A DNA stretch of 64,000 nucleotides from MPNP01 sp963668325 (GCA_963668325.1 OY764222.1:2170001-2234000); one strand, 5' to 3'; positions 43,667 through 52,730 are shown, numbered from the stretch's first letter. A program made the numbers and translations. The notes: generated by a model not told the origin, from the letters alone.

Positions 43667-44456
43667 TCGATTCGAGTAATTTTTGTTTGATGGTGGTCGG
43701 ATTGTAGAGACCTAGGTCATCTTTGGTTGCTTCAAAGGTTACTTTCTGTGTAAAGCTATCTACATTAAACACTGTTTCAAAATTATTGTCATCCCGACCA
43801 ATACAAACCAATGAATCGGCTTCATTCCTGTTTTTTAATCCGACTATTTCCTTAAATATTTTGATAAAATATTTTGTTTTTTTTACCTTGGCAAAATTAG
43901 CTTCAAGTATGAATTCTTCTGGCATCCCAAGTCCAAATAAATCATTCGGATTTTTAAAAATCTTCAAGATTTCTCCATTAGCCGTAAGTAGATTTTTTTT
44001 TGTAACAAGTTTGATTTTTTCAACAGTGTTAATCTGCTGGATAAATTCATCAGTATCCGTATAAAAATTTTTAATCACGACATCTTTTTGCAACTTTTTT
44101 TTCAGATACTCCTTGATCGCTGATTTCTGATTTCTTTTAGATAGATAAAGGGTATGGGATTTAATGCAGTAAAGGGCAAAATATTGATTAAGCGGTTCGA
44201 TCTGATGGGTGCTTCTAGGATTGTTTTCTTCTATTTGATCTTTTGTATTATAGACAGTGTTACTGTAAGGTGTAGATCTGCCATATCTGGCATAAATCCA
44301 GAAAGCCCCATTTTTCAATTTCTCGATTTCAATCAGGTAATGTGTATTGTAATTGCAAAACTTTTCATTTTTCGTGGAAAATAAAGGCTCTAGATCCCCA
44401 GGAGAAGGACTTTCTTCATCAACTAGTAAATGCAAAGCAACAAATTCTATACTCAT
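43650..44456 (-). CDS. Unrecognised cytosolic protein paired with a membrane protein
   Basis: A 268-residue soluble protein that I cannot assign to a family with confidence. The N-terminal half is strand-rich (SIEFVALHLLVDEE, YLIEIEKLKNGAFWIYARYG), the centre is lysine-rich (LSKRNQKSAIKEYLKKKLQK) and the last third (about 205-268) is another strand-and-helix part ending YNPTTIKQKLLESIG. Size, order and coupling to a four-helix membrane protein recall RexA (279 residues) with RexB. KwaB of Kiwa is a second possibility, although Kiwa has the membrane gene first. It stands between housekeeping genes without a mobile element, in AT-rich DNA, which fits a small defence cassette. Function is not established. 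Confidence 0.65.
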   Translation of the reverse strand: MSIEFVALHLLVDEESPSPGDLEPLFSTKNEKFCNYNTHYLIEIEKLKNGAFWIYARYGRSTPYSNTVYNTKDQIEENNPRSTHQIEPLNQYFALYCIKSHTLYLSKRNQKSAIKEYLKKKLQKDVVIKNFYTDTDEFIQQINTVEKIKLVTKKNLLTANGEILKIFKNPNDLFGLGMPEEFILEANFAKVKKTKYFIKIFKEIVGLKNRNEADSLVCIGRDDNNFETVFNVDSFTQKVTFEATKDDLGLYNPTTIKQKLLESIGVSD

Positions 44457-44578
44457 TAGCCACCCTCCTTTTAACTACGGAGAATATAAAAAAGAAAGGC
44501 TTTGTAAAAAAATTAATCACGCAATGCTGTAATTTGGTTAGATTTTACGAAATTAACTCATAGCGTATGAATATTCAA

Positions 44579-45778
44579 TTAACTCGTCTTTAACATTGTA
44601 AATTGATTCAGCCTTTGAAAGAAATCTTTAATCTGGTTTTGGTCGATATTGGCATAGGCAATTCGAATCTGTTGGCCAAATTGTCTTACTTCATCAGCCG
44701 GGTTAGGTTGCTCAAACATGGTATCGGGCAACATCAGCATGTTTGTTTTTTGAAGAATAAGTTTAACCAACTTATCAGAAGATATGTTAAATGGATGGGT
44801 AACATAGGCAAAATATGCACCACACCCAAGAATTTTCCATTCAGGCATATCCGCAAACCCCTCCACAATAGCTCTTTTCCGTTCCAATATTTTATTCTTC
44901 TCACCTTCTACCCAAGGCAGTAGATTTCTTAATCCGTACAAGGCTCCTATTTGACCAAGTTGGTTGGGGCAGATTGAAACAGTATCAAGATGTTTTTCGA
45001 CTTGGGTAAGAAAGTATTCGGAGGCAACTATTGCGCCCACCCTATGGCCGGTCAATCGGAACGCTTTTGAAAAAGAATACAGATGAACAAAATGCCTGTC
45101 CCATTCAGGGTCCTTAAACAGATCATGCAATTGGTTATCATTGGAAAGAAAATCCCTATAGGTTTCGTCAACAATAAGGATTAGGTCGTTTTGTTTGGCA
45201 AGGTGGTAAAACTGTAAGATGGTCTTCCTGGAATATTCTGCACCACAGGGGTTATTGGGCGATATTAGTAAAATTGCCTTGAGATTTTTCGAAATAAGTT
45301 TTTTTGCTCTTTCAACATCAGGCTGAAGGTCCTTCTCCAAGGTCAGTGTTATGGTGTCAATCTCCATCATGTCCAGCCACATTTTATGATTGAAATACCA
45401 AGGGGCTGCAATCATTACGGAATCTCCGGGTTTTGCCAAAGTAGCAACTGAAGCAGCAAAGGCCTGGTTGCATCCTGATGTGATAGCTACTTGGGAGGGG
45501 GTTATGTCCCCTTCATATAAGATTGACCATCTTGCTGCAATCTCTTCTCTAAGTTCAGGATTTCCCAAGACGGGTCCATAAAGGTTAGCTGATGGGTCAT
45601 TTTGAAGGGCCTCCGCCAATTTACCCAACAAATCTTCATGCGGAGGGTCGACTGGAGCAGCCTGAGAAAGGTTCAACAGTTTCTGATTGGTTTCTATTCG
45701 GGTTTCCAGCAGCCACCTTCTGGCATCCATAACTGGCGGGCTGATGGTATTTATAAGATTTGGATTGAATTGGACCAT
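44579..45778 (-). CDS. Class I/II PLP-dependent aminotransferase
   Basis: An aminotransferase of about 399 residues of the aspartate-aminotransferase fold. Seen are LYGPVLGNPELREEIA (about residues 60-75), ISPNNPCGAEYSR for cofactor and carboxylate binding, IVDETYRDF with the aspartate that contacts the pyridine ring, and the Schiff-base lysine in LYSFSKAFRLTGHRVG near residue 233. The frame extends to 45889, but the conserved part begins just after the ATG at 45778, so that start is preferred; no good ribosome site decides it. The substrate is not clear. It is divergent from the cupin-GNAT pair. Confidence 0.87.
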   Translation of the reverse strand: MVQFNPNLINTISPPVMDARRWLLETRIETNQKLLNLSQAAPVDPPHEDLLGKLAEALQNDPSANLYGPVLGNPELREEIAARWSILYEGDITPSQVAITSGCNQAFAASVATLAKPGDSVMIAAPWYFNHKMWLDMMEIDTITLTLEKDLQPDVERAKKLISKNLKAILLISPNNPCGAEYSRKTILQFYHLAKQNDLILIVDETYRDFLSNDNQLHDLFKDPEWDRHFVHLYSFSKAFRLTGHRVGAIVASEYFLTQVEKHLDTVSICPNQLGQIGALYGLRNLLPWVEGEKNKILERKRAIVEGFADMPEWKILGCGAYFAYVTHPFNISSDKLVKLILQKTNMLMLPDTMFEQPNPADEVRQFGQQIRIAYANIDQNQIKDFFQRLNQFTMLKTS

Positions 45779-45982
45779 TGAAAATCTGAAATAATTTCTG
45801 GAATAAAACCATGCAACATAGGAATTAATACTAGTTCTGGTAGTAATAGGTTGGTAATTGTTATTTCCTCTGAGCAGATTACTGATCAAATCTAATTGCT
45901 AAGATTCAGGGCACTGTGTCAATTAGAGTTTTTTTCAGTAAATACAAAAATATAGTAAGGGTCACAACTAGAAAGGGTATTA

Positions 45983-46339
45983 GTGGTGAAAACTAATAAG
46001 GATTTAAGTAATCAAGGTGTAAAACTAACTCGGGAAGAAATGCGTGCAAAAATCCCTGAAGATGCCTCGATCAGATTTCATATTGGATTAGAGAGAGGTA
46101 CTCTCAAAGTTGAATTGTATGTGCCAAGGAAGGAGGATCTTCAGCAACCGCATACCCAGGATGAATGCTACATTGTAACAAAGGGGAGGGGCCAATTCGA
46201 AATGGGAACTCAAACCGTTGATTTTAAGCCTGGTGATTTCTTGTTTGTCCCGGCAGGGATTCCTCATAGATTCGTTAATTTTGGTGATGAAATGGAAACT
46301 TGGGTAATTTTTTATGGACCCCAGGGTGGTGAAGGTTAA
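45983..46339 (+). CDS. Cupin-domain protein
   Basis: A 118-residue single-cupin protein. The metal-site motifs are QQPHTQDECYIVTKGRGQFEMG (here cut as PHTQDECYIVTKG), with His and Glu, and GDFLFVPAGIPHRFVNF, with the second His. It may be a small metalloenzyme or a binding protein; no substrate is evident. A GTG start at 45983 (or the GTG at 45986) follows GAAAGGG. The next gene starts 14 bases later, so they form an operon. Confidence 0.82.
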   Translation: MVKTNKDLSNQGVKLTREEMRAKIPEDASIRFHIGLERGTLKVELYVPRKEDLQQPHTQDECYIVTKGRGQFEMGTQTVDFKPGDFLFVPAGIPHRFVNFGDEMETWVIFYGPQGGEG

Positions 46340-46353
46340 CTGGGAGTAGTTTG

Positions 46354-46803
46354 ATGTCTAGTAACATTCAAATAGAAAAATTGGCTGTACATCACTGGGA
46401 CTGTTGGAAACGTCTGTGGAGGTTATACCTGGAATTTTATGAAACCAGTAGAGAGGACGAGATTTTCCATCTTACTTTTCGCCGACTAACTGACGATACT
46501 TTTACAGATTGTGAAGGCTTTATTGCTCTTTGTAATGGTCAGGGAGTAGGGTTAGTCAATTCTCTTTACCATATTCACCTTTGGCAAGAGAAAAAGATCT
46601 GTTACCTCCAGGATTTATTTGTGGATAAGAATTTTCGCTATAAAGGGATTGGTGGCAAGCTAATATCAAGGGTTTATGACCGAACAGATGAACTGGGTTT
46701 TGAAGGAGTTTACTGGACAACTCAGGATTTTAATACTGGGGCTCGAAAATTGTATAACACCATTGGGACTTTGACTCCTTTCATCAAATATATCCGTTCA
46801 TAG
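46354..46803 (+). CDS. GNAT-family N-acetyltransferase
   Basis: A 149-residue acetyltransferase of the GNAT fold. The acetyl-CoA loop is seen as YLQDLFVDKNFRYKGIGGKLIS (motif A, RYKGIGG at about residues 108-114), followed by YWTTQDFNTGARKLYNTIG, a motif B typical of this fold. GGGAG lies 7 bases before the ATG at 46354. The acceptor is unknown; relatives act on polyamines, amino acids or antibiotics. Paired with the cupin gene. Confidence 0.87.
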   Translation: MSSNIQIEKLAVHHWDCWKRLWRLYLEFYETSREDEIFHLTFRRLTDDTFTDCEGFIALCNGQGVGLVNSLYHIHLWQEKKICYLQDLFVDKNFRYKGIGGKLISRVYDRTDELGFEGVYWTTQDFNTGARKLYNTIGTLTPFIKYIRS

Positions 46804-46843
46804 CATATCCAGACCTATAAAAGCTTTATTTTCGGGAACTGAA

Positions 46844-47953
46844 TTACTCATCCATGTCAGACAACCTATAGCTGGTACTTCGTCCCCCACCTGGGTTTTG
46901 AATAAAGATTCCTCTGTCTTTCAAACCCTTAATATCGCGTAGTGCCGTATCATTGGAGCATTTGGTCATCTTGGCGTATTTGGAAGTATTCATAAACCCC
47001 TTAAACTCATCTTCCAACATGCGGTTGATAATCAAGCGTTGGCGTTCATTAACGGGGTTTTGGTTGATGGTTTCCCAAAGTTGAGCTTTAAACAGCACAT
47101 TGCCAACCGTAATTTTGGCATTATCTATGGCCAGGCCAAGACAATCAAGAAACCATGAAAGCCAATTAGTGATGTTGAGCTCGGACCGTTGCTGCTTTTC
47201 AAGCTGATCATAATAATGGTTACGCTTTGCTTCAATTTGTGATGACAGGCTGTAGAAGCGAACCTGTATGCCATCAGCACGAGCTAACGCCAGATCGCCA
47301 ATAGCACGAGCTATCCGACCGTTGCCATCTTCAAAGGGATGGATGGTTACAAACCACAAGTGAGCTATACCAGCCTTAATAACGGGGTCAATATCATGAT
47401 CATTACCGAACCATTTAAGAAATAACTGCATTTCTGTCTCCAACCGGTCAGCACTAGGTGCTTCAAAGTGAACTTTTTTCTTGCCGTAGGGGTCGGATAC
47501 AACCTGCATTGGTCCTGCGGCAATTGTGCGCCAGTTGCCAACTGTAATTCGGTGCATCCCGCTTCGTCCTGTTGGGAACAATGCCGTGTGCCAACCAAAC
47601 AGGCGATCTTTGGTTAATGGTTTGGAATATTGCTGTGTGGCATCCAGCATCATCTCTACGACACCCTCGACATCTCGGCTAGCTGGAATCAAACCAGCAA
47701 TATCAATTCCTAACCTACGAGCTATGGATGAACGAACCTCTTTTGGATTGAGGTTCTCACTTTCAATGGCCGATGATTTCAATACATCATTGGTCAACGT
47801 GTAAAGGTTTGCTTCGTTCTTAAGTTCAAAACCCAATCCTTCCATGCGACCAAGCAAGCGTCCTTGGCGATAGCGTATGTCAGCCAACTTGGAAGCGAGG
47901 GCTTCCACATCCCATGTAAAGTTGGGCCAATCTTGATGTTCATGTATCCACAT
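46844..47953 (-). CDS. Fic-domain protein (DUF4172 N-terminus)
   Basis: A Fic protein of about 369 residues, usually an AMP-transferase acting on a protein hydroxyl. The active loop HPFEDGNGRIARAIG is at about residues 210-224, with the catalytic histidine and both arginines. The N-terminal DUF4172 part contains LKSSAIESENLNP at about 58-70, where the inhibitory helix motif is normally SxxxEG; here the glycine is serine. A winged-helix segment forms the C-terminus (TKCSNDTALRDIKGLKDRGIF), so it may bind DNA and regulate itself. Start is the ATG at 47953 or the GTG at 47962. No separate antitoxin gene is visible. Confidence 0.88.
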   Translation of the reverse strand: MWIHEHQDWPNFTWDVEALASKLADIRYRQGRLLGRMEGLGFELKNEANLYTLTNDVLKSSAIESENLNPKEVRSSIARRLGIDIAGLIPASRDVEGVVEMMLDATQQYSKPLTKDRLFGWHTALFPTGRSGMHRITVGNWRTIAAGPMQVVSDPYGKKKVHFEAPSADRLETEMQLFLKWFGNDHDIDPVIKAGIAHLWFVTIHPFEDGNGRIARAIGDLALARADGIQVRFYSLSSQIEAKRNHYYDQLEKQQRSELNITNWLSWFLDCLGLAIDNAKITVGNVLFKAQLWETINQNPVNERQRLIINRMLEDEFKGFMNTSKYAKMTKCSNDTALRDIKGLKDRGIFIQNPGGGRSTSYRLSDMDE

Positions 47954-47956
47954 TTT

Positions 47957-48037
47957 AATCACCGCATAATTTAAGGTGATTATAAGTACTAATTACCGCA
48001 AGTTCAAGACCAATCACCGCAAGCTATGCAGTGATTG
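47957..48037. promoter_or_regulatory. Repeated operator-like sites upstream of fic
   Basis: Three direct copies of AATCACCGCA or a one-base variant occur at 47957-47966, 47991-48000 (AATTACCGCA) and 48012-48021, and a fourth, inverted copy (TGCAGTGATT) lies at 48028-48037. The first touches the fic start codon. Such spacing suits a repressor array, perhaps bound by the winged helix of the Fic protein itself. Confidence 0.6.
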
Positions 48038-48470
48038 GTAGATTTATTCACCGAGATAGTTTGCAGGATAGAACAAATTTTGATGATAAACAGGGTAATT
48101 TAGAATCGCAATTACTGGCCCTTGGGCACTGGTCAGTTGAAACAGATTATAGCTCGATCAAGTCAATGGCAGTGTATTGTACCCCTTTGAGTTCGAATCC
48201 TCTACACCACCCATTGTGTTGCAACAAATAATCATCCTGAAAACAACGAAATGCAAGTTTTATGTTGCAACATCTTGTGCAGGTTTGATTTCCGCTCTCA
48301 GCATATTTGCAATTATGGTAATGAAAGTACCGTACTAAACGTGCGTTCGAATCGCTGTTTGGGATTCATTGGAAACGCTATTTTTGAGCATACTCATCCA
48401 GCCAGCAGAATGGTTGACCAACTTCATCTGTTCCACAGTGCCGCATGGGACTTCCAGCGAATTTTCGCGT
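48038..48470. other. Gene-poor stretch between fic and the catabolic island
   Basis: About 430 bases without a supported gene. Short plus-strand frames (48031-48231, 48251-48472) have no family likeness. A short tRNA-like 3' piece (GAGTTCGAATCCTCTACACC, 48189-48208) does not fold into a full tRNA. The region probably marks an old recombination junction, because a truncated thiolase begins right after it. Confidence 0.4.
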
Positions 48471-48588
48471 GAGCGATAACCGCTTTGGCAGTTGATATCC
48501 CGATTTCGGTAGGCGTAAACCCTTTAAGAGATCCGCCAAAGCTACCGACCGCTGTACATGCTGTAGAGGTGATCACAATGTTTCTCAT
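48423..48588 (-). pseudogene. Acetyl-CoA acetyltransferase (thiolase) N-terminal fragment
   Basis: From the ATG at 48588, 15 bases after a good TTGAGGAA site begins, the minus strand reads MRNIVITSTACTAVGSFGG, then SLKGFTPTEIGISTAKAVI, the first 40 residues of a thiolase. The family pattern is RTPVGxFGGxLxxxxAxELG. After about residue 44 the frame loses likeness and stops at about residue 55. The catalytic cysteine near residue 90 and everything after are missing. It directly follows the 3-hydroxybutyrate dehydrogenase gene, so a ketone-body pathway operon (bdh then atoB) has been cut off here. Confidence 0.7.
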
Positions 48589-48609
48589 GGAATTCCTCAA
48601 GATAAAACG

Positions 48610-49389
48610 TTATTGCGCTAACCAAGCGCCATCAATGTCAATTGTTGAGCCTCTGATTTCGGATGCGGCGTCAGAACAAAGATAAACAATTGCCTGGCCA
48701 ATTTGTTCGGGCAGTACGAATTGCTTGGAAGGTTGCTTTTCGCCAACCATCCTATCGATCGCTGCCTCGATGGATATGCCTTCGCGCTCGGCTAATGCAT
48801 CGAATTGTTTTTGCACTAAAGCGGTTTTGACCCAACCTGGGCAAATCGCATTACAGGTTATTCTCGTTTCTGCTGTTTCAAGCGCGACAACTTTGGTCAA
48901 GCCAAGCACGCCATGTTTTGCTGCCACGTAAGCCGCCTTATTCAAAGAGGCGACGTGGCCATGGACAGAAGAAATATTCACGATACGCCCCCAACCTTGG
49001 GCCCGCATAATCGGTAAAGCCGCTTGGATTGTGTGGAAATTTGACGACAAGTTTATCGCCAAGATTTGGTCCCACTTATCGCGGGGAAATTCTTCAACAG
49101 ATGCAGTGTGTTGAATACCGGCATTATTGACCAAGACATCAATGGAACCAAGAACTCTGCAGCAGGTTTGCACCATCGCCTCAATTTCAACTGGTTTGGT
49201 CATATCAGCATTGTGGTAATGAACATCGACCGAATGGTCACTGCGCATTTTCTCTGTGATCGCATTAATCTCGGTAGTGTTACCCAACCCGTTCAGCAAG
49301 ATGCTATATCCCTCAGCGGCCAAGGCGTTGGCGACCGCTAGACCAATCCCACTGGTTGAGCCTGTTACAATAGCAGATTTTCTTGACAT
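48610..49389 (-). CDS. 3-hydroxybutyrate dehydrogenase
   Basis: A 259-residue SDR. The cofactor motif TGSTSGIG is at residues 9-16, NNAGIQHTASVEEFP at about 88-102, the catalytic serine in VNISSVHGHVAS and YVAAK near 155-159, followed by TCNAICPGWVKTALVQKQ. The HTASVEEFP and GWVKTxLVxxQ stretches are characteristic of BdhA, which oxidises D-3-hydroxybutyrate to acetoacetate with NAD. The thiolase fragment next to it supports this. It lies 14 bases downstream of the TRAP permease gene, in the same direction. Confidence 0.87.
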   Translation of the reverse strand: MSRKSAIVTGSTSGIGLAVANALAAEGYSILLNGLGNTTEINAITEKMRSDHSVDVHYHNADMTKPVEIEAMVQTCCRVLGSIDVLVNNAGIQHTASVEEFPRDKWDQILAINLSSNFHTIQAALPIMRAQGWGRIVNISSVHGHVASLNKAAYVAAKHGVLGLTKVVALETAETRITCNAICPGWVKTALVQKQFDALAEREGISIEAAIDRMVGEKQPSKQFVLPEQIGQAIVYLCSDAASEIRGSTIDIDGAWLAQ

Positions 49390-49403
49390 TTTTTACTCCT
49401 TCG

Positions 49404-51419
49404 TCAATCAAGTGGTGCCAGTGTATCCATCGAATTTGGTAACCAAAGGGTAATCTCGGGGAAAAAGGTTAAGAGAATAATCACCAAGACCTCGACGATC
49501 ACAAATGGGATGATGCCGCGATAGATCGTGACCATTTTAACGTCGTACTTCTTGGCAACTCCATGGATGACAAAGACGTTAATGCCGATAGGTGGGGTTA
49601 TTTGACCCATCTCCATCATTATGACCATGATTACCCCGAACCAAATCGGATCAAAGCCGAGTCCGACGACCGTTGGGAATAGGACCGGCAAGGTAAGCAT
49701 CATCATAGGAATGATGTTCATGACCATTCCAAGAACCAGATAGAGTAACAATATTAAGACAAAAATCACATAACGAGATACATCTAAGCCGCCCAGGAAA
49801 TTGGCGAATTCACGCGGTATGTCGGTCAGCGTTACAAAGTATCCCAAAAGGCCCACACCAATGAGAATGGTAAAGATCATCGCGCTTGTTGTTGTTGCAT
49901 CCAGCAGAGCACTGAAGAGCTTTTGCCGATTGAACCCGGGCGCAAACAAAGCGATCAAAAGTGCTCCGCTGGCCCCAACGCCTCCAGCCTCAGTTGGGGT
50001 CAGTATGCTAGAGTAAATGCCGCCGATGACAGCAGCAAATAGAGCTCCTACGGGCCATATGTCGAAGATTGATCGTGCAATCTGGCGGAATGTGAATTTC
50101 TCGGATTTTGATCCAAGCTTCGGGTTCATCACGCATTGCACGTAGACAGCCAGTGCAAAACCGGTGGTTAAAATAATGCCAGGAATGATCCCGGCCATGA
50201 ACATCTTGCCAATCGACTGCTCTGTGATGATCCCATAGACAACGAACCCGATGCTAGGCGGGATCAAGATACCCAATGTTCCACCGGCTGCGACTGATCC
50301 AGTGGCCAAGGAATCATCGTAATTATATTTCTTCATTTCGGGGATCGACACTGATCCCATCGTGGCCGCAGCGGCAACGCTTTCACCACAGATCGCTGCG
50401 AAGCCTCCGCAACCAGCCACCGTACCTATGGCGAGGCCACCCGGTAACCTGCCAAACACTTTGATCCCGGCGTTATAAAGCTTGGCCCCAATACCGGCAT
50501 GAAGGATAAGAAAGCCCATGAGCAAGAAGAACGGAATGACTGTAAAAAAGTAGTGCGCAACTGAATCGTAAGTGTTGATCTTCGAGACATTGAAAGCAAC
50601 TTCCTGACCAATGAGAAACATCAGGCCAGTCAGACCAACAAATGCCATCGCAAAACCTACAGGGAAGCCAAGCAGCAGAATGGCCATCAGAAACAGGGTG
50701 TATAGAATGCCTACCGTCGTTGAACTCAAATCACCGAAGAGCACCTTCAATATTTCTGCAGAGTAAATTCCGGTGATACCGGTAATAGCAATAGCAACGA
50801 ACACAACAGCAAACTTCGTTCGACTTTGAAAGTGTTGGAGTAATCCAGATAGATGCGTTAGCAACGAGATTAAAAGTGCCAGGGTTAAAAGAAATGTACC
50901 AATCGCGACGACTGAGTAAAGAACCCAATACGGCATATGAATGATGTCTGAGTATGCTTCGTCTTCAAAGGCTTCGATCGCCCGCGAGATGCTCAACCAA
51001 CTCATCGAACCAAATAGGAAAGCCCCCCATATCGAGAAAACGCTTTGTAAAAAACTGTTCAAAGATGGCGACATGACAGAGGTAATCAAATCGACAGCAA
51101 CATGCTGATTTTTTAGCATTGTGTAGGCAATGCTAAAAAAAGCCATAAATATCAGCATGAATGTCTGAAGTTCGATCATGCCAGATAAGGGGTTATTAAA
51201 TACTAGCCGACTGAACAAATCAACGACCATGAAGATCGACATAAGCAGCGTTACAATTGCTGCCGCGTAACAAAGATACCGCGCTATGGGATCAAGGACT
51301 GAGTGGATGCCCCGTCCAAATCTTGCGAAAATATCATCAGGCAAACTGTGGTGGCCATTTACATCACTGCCACCCTGAAAATCGAGAGGATTGCCGTCTA
51401 TTTCATCAGATTGGCTCAT
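49404..51419 (-). CDS. TRAP transporter fused permease (DctQ-DctM)
   Basis: A 671-residue inner-membrane protein in which both TRAP permease subunits are joined. Residues about 40-200 are the four-helix DctQ part (DLFSRLVFNNPLSGMIELQTF); residues about 225-655 are the large DctM part (LLLGFPVGFAMAFVGLTG, GRLPGGLAIGTVAGCGGFAA, TPTEAGGVGASGALL, QITPPIGINVFVIHG). It uses the sodium gradient to import a carboxylate delivered by the DctP protein encoded upstream. The fusion is common. A 155-base gap with a hairpin separates it from dctP. Substrate unknown. Confidence 0.92.
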   Translation of the reverse strand: MSQSDEIDGNPLDFQGGSDVNGHHSLPDDIFARFGRGIHSVLDPIARYLCYAAAIVTLLMSIFMVVDLFSRLVFNNPLSGMIELQTFMLIFMAFFSIAYTMLKNQHVAVDLITSVMSPSLNSFLQSVFSIWGAFLFGSMSWLSISRAIEAFEDEAYSDIIHMPYWVLYSVVAIGTFLLTLALLISLLTHLSGLLQHFQSRTKFAVVFVAIAITGITGIYSAEILKVLFGDLSSTTVGILYTLFLMAILLLGFPVGFAMAFVGLTGLMFLIGQEVAFNVSKINTYDSVAHYFFTVIPFFLLMGFLILHAGIGAKLYNAGIKVFGRLPGGLAIGTVAGCGGFAAICGESVAAAATMGSVSIPEMKKYNYDDSLATGSVAAGGTLGILIPPSIGFVVYGIITEQSIGKMFMAGIIPGIILTTGFALAVYVQCVMNPKLGSKSEKFTFRQIARSIFDIWPVGALFAAVIGGIYSSILTPTEAGGVGASGALLIALFAPGFNRQKLFSALLDATTTSAMIFTILIGVGLLGYFVTLTDIPREFANFLGGLDVSRYVIFVLILLLYLVLGMVMNIIPMMMLTLPVLFPTVVGLGFDPIWFGVIMVIMMEMGQITPPIGINVFVIHGVAKKYDVKMVTIYRGIIPFVIVEVLVIILLTFFPEITLWLPNSMDTLAPLD

Positions 51420-51537
51420 CTATCTTCTGTGCCCAAAGCACCTCATAATATTTAGTCGGGTGTACGATCCGGGCTTCTTCGAAGTTCGAGCCTGCAAGTG
51501 GAATGCAGGAACTAAGCATTCTCTCGAATCGGTTTGT

Positions 51538-51563
51538 GACCGAGCGGTACATACCGCTCGGTC
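51538..51563. repeat. Hairpin between dctP and dctQM
   Basis: GACCGAGCGGTA (51538-51549) is mirrored by TACCGCTCGGTC (51552-51563), an almost uninterrupted palindrome. It sits 12 bases after the dctP stop. On the transcribed strand there is no long T tract, so it may be a stabilising or processing hairpin that leaves more dctP than permease message rather than a full terminator. Confidence 0.75.
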
Positions 51564-51574
51564 GTACAAGTAAA

Positions 51575-52648
51575 CTACTCCTGCCACTCGTTACCCCACC
51601 AATCGGCAGAGGTGTAGTCCATGCCTTTGAATTCGGAGGTGTATTCGCGTACTTTGGCCAGGATAGCCTCGCCGTTGATGCCTTTGTCAGCCATGGTCGC
51701 AAGCCATGCGTCATATGCAGGTTTTGCTGCTGCTACCCATTCTGCTTTTGCCTCGGTATCGAAAGTGATGATGTTATCGCCTCGTTCTTTGACTTTCTGG
51801 AGCGTTGAATTGCGGCGATTGTCGACGATCGCACCTGTGAAGTTCGTTAGCTCGTCCTCCATCGACCGGAATATTTCCTGCTGTTCGGGGGTTAGCTTGT
51901 CCCAGGTCTGCTGGCTCATTGTCATTGGGATCATGATGAATGGGCCACCGACAAGAGAGTGATTGCTAGCGAAATCCGTGACCTTCCACGTGATCATAGG
52001 TGCTGTGGGGAACCAGACACCATCAATCGCCTTACGCTGAAGGGACACATAGATGTCGGCCAACGGCAGATTTCGAGGAGTTGCACCAAGCATTTCGCTG
52101 TATGTCACTGCCGATGCCGAAAAACCACCAATTTCCAACCCTTGCAGGTCAGCCAACGTTTCTACCGGCTTAACATCCTTGTGGATGTGTAGATTGAAGA
52201 AATCAGAAACATGGAAACCAAGGGGAACAAGGCCCTCAAACTCTGCCTGAACCTCTGGGATGGTGTTGTAAAGTTTCTGGAACACGTGATTGGCTTCAAC
52301 CGTGCTGTCGAATTGGAACGGCAGCGTCATCACGTGTGTGGCAGGAAACTGACTCTCTTGCGTAAAGATACCGGTCGTCACCACGAGGTCGACCAGTCCG
52401 GACTTCAGGCCATCGACGGTTTGCGGGGCCTTGACCAATGTACCCCCATGGAACCATTTGAAGGTCAACTCGCCATTGGTGCGGCGCTCAATCTCTTCAA
52501 GATACGGAATATAAACGTGTTGGACAAGGTAATGGCCTTCTGGCTCAAAGCTGCCCACTTTGATTTCTAGCGCTTGTACCATTGGGGCAAACAGCGCCGA
52601 AGCCACCGCTGCACTTGCAAGGGTTTTTAACCATTTCGTTAGTTTCAT
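51575..52648 (-). CDS. TRAP transporter substrate-binding protein, DctP family
   Basis: The periplasmic receptor of the TRAP system, about 357 residues. The start at 52648 has AAGGAGGAAA 7 bases upstream and gives a clear signal peptide (MKLTKWLKTLASAAVASALF, cleaved near residue 26 after VQA). The mature protein has TFKWFHGGTLVKAPQTVDGL, the FKPGGxL-like region and the conserved NLPLADIYVSLQRKAIDGVW block that carries the carboxylate-binding arginine region of this family. Substrate not deducible; the neighbours suggest a sugar-acid or hydroxy-acid. Confidence 0.92.
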   Translation of the reverse strand: MKLTKWLKTLASAAVASALFAPMVQALEIKVGSFEPEGHYLVQHVYIPYLEEIERRTNGELTFKWFHGGTLVKAPQTVDGLKSGLVDLVVTTGIFTQESQFPATHVMTLPFQFDSTVEANHVFQKLYNTIPEVQAEFEGLVPLGFHVSDFFNLHIHKDVKPVETLADLQGLEIGGFSASAVTYSEMLGATPRNLPLADIYVSLQRKAIDGVWFPTAPMITWKVTDFASNHSLVGGPFIMIPMTMSQQTWDKLTPEQQEIFRSMEDELTNFTGAIVDNRRNSTLQKVKERGDNIITFDTEAKAEWVAAAKPAYDAWLATMADKGINGEAILAKVREYTSEFKGMDYTSADWWGNEWQE

Positions 52649-52730
52649 TTTCAGTTTCCTCCTTGTTTTACTGATAAAGGACTGATGCAATTGGTTTTTC
52701 TTTACACCAGCAGTGATAATGACGGACACT

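Noticed and set aside
48150..48215. tRNA-like 3' sequence (GAGTTCGAATCC followed by CTACACCACC)
   Set aside because: The T-stem does not pair properly and no matching 5' acceptor, D-arm or anticodon arm is found upstream.
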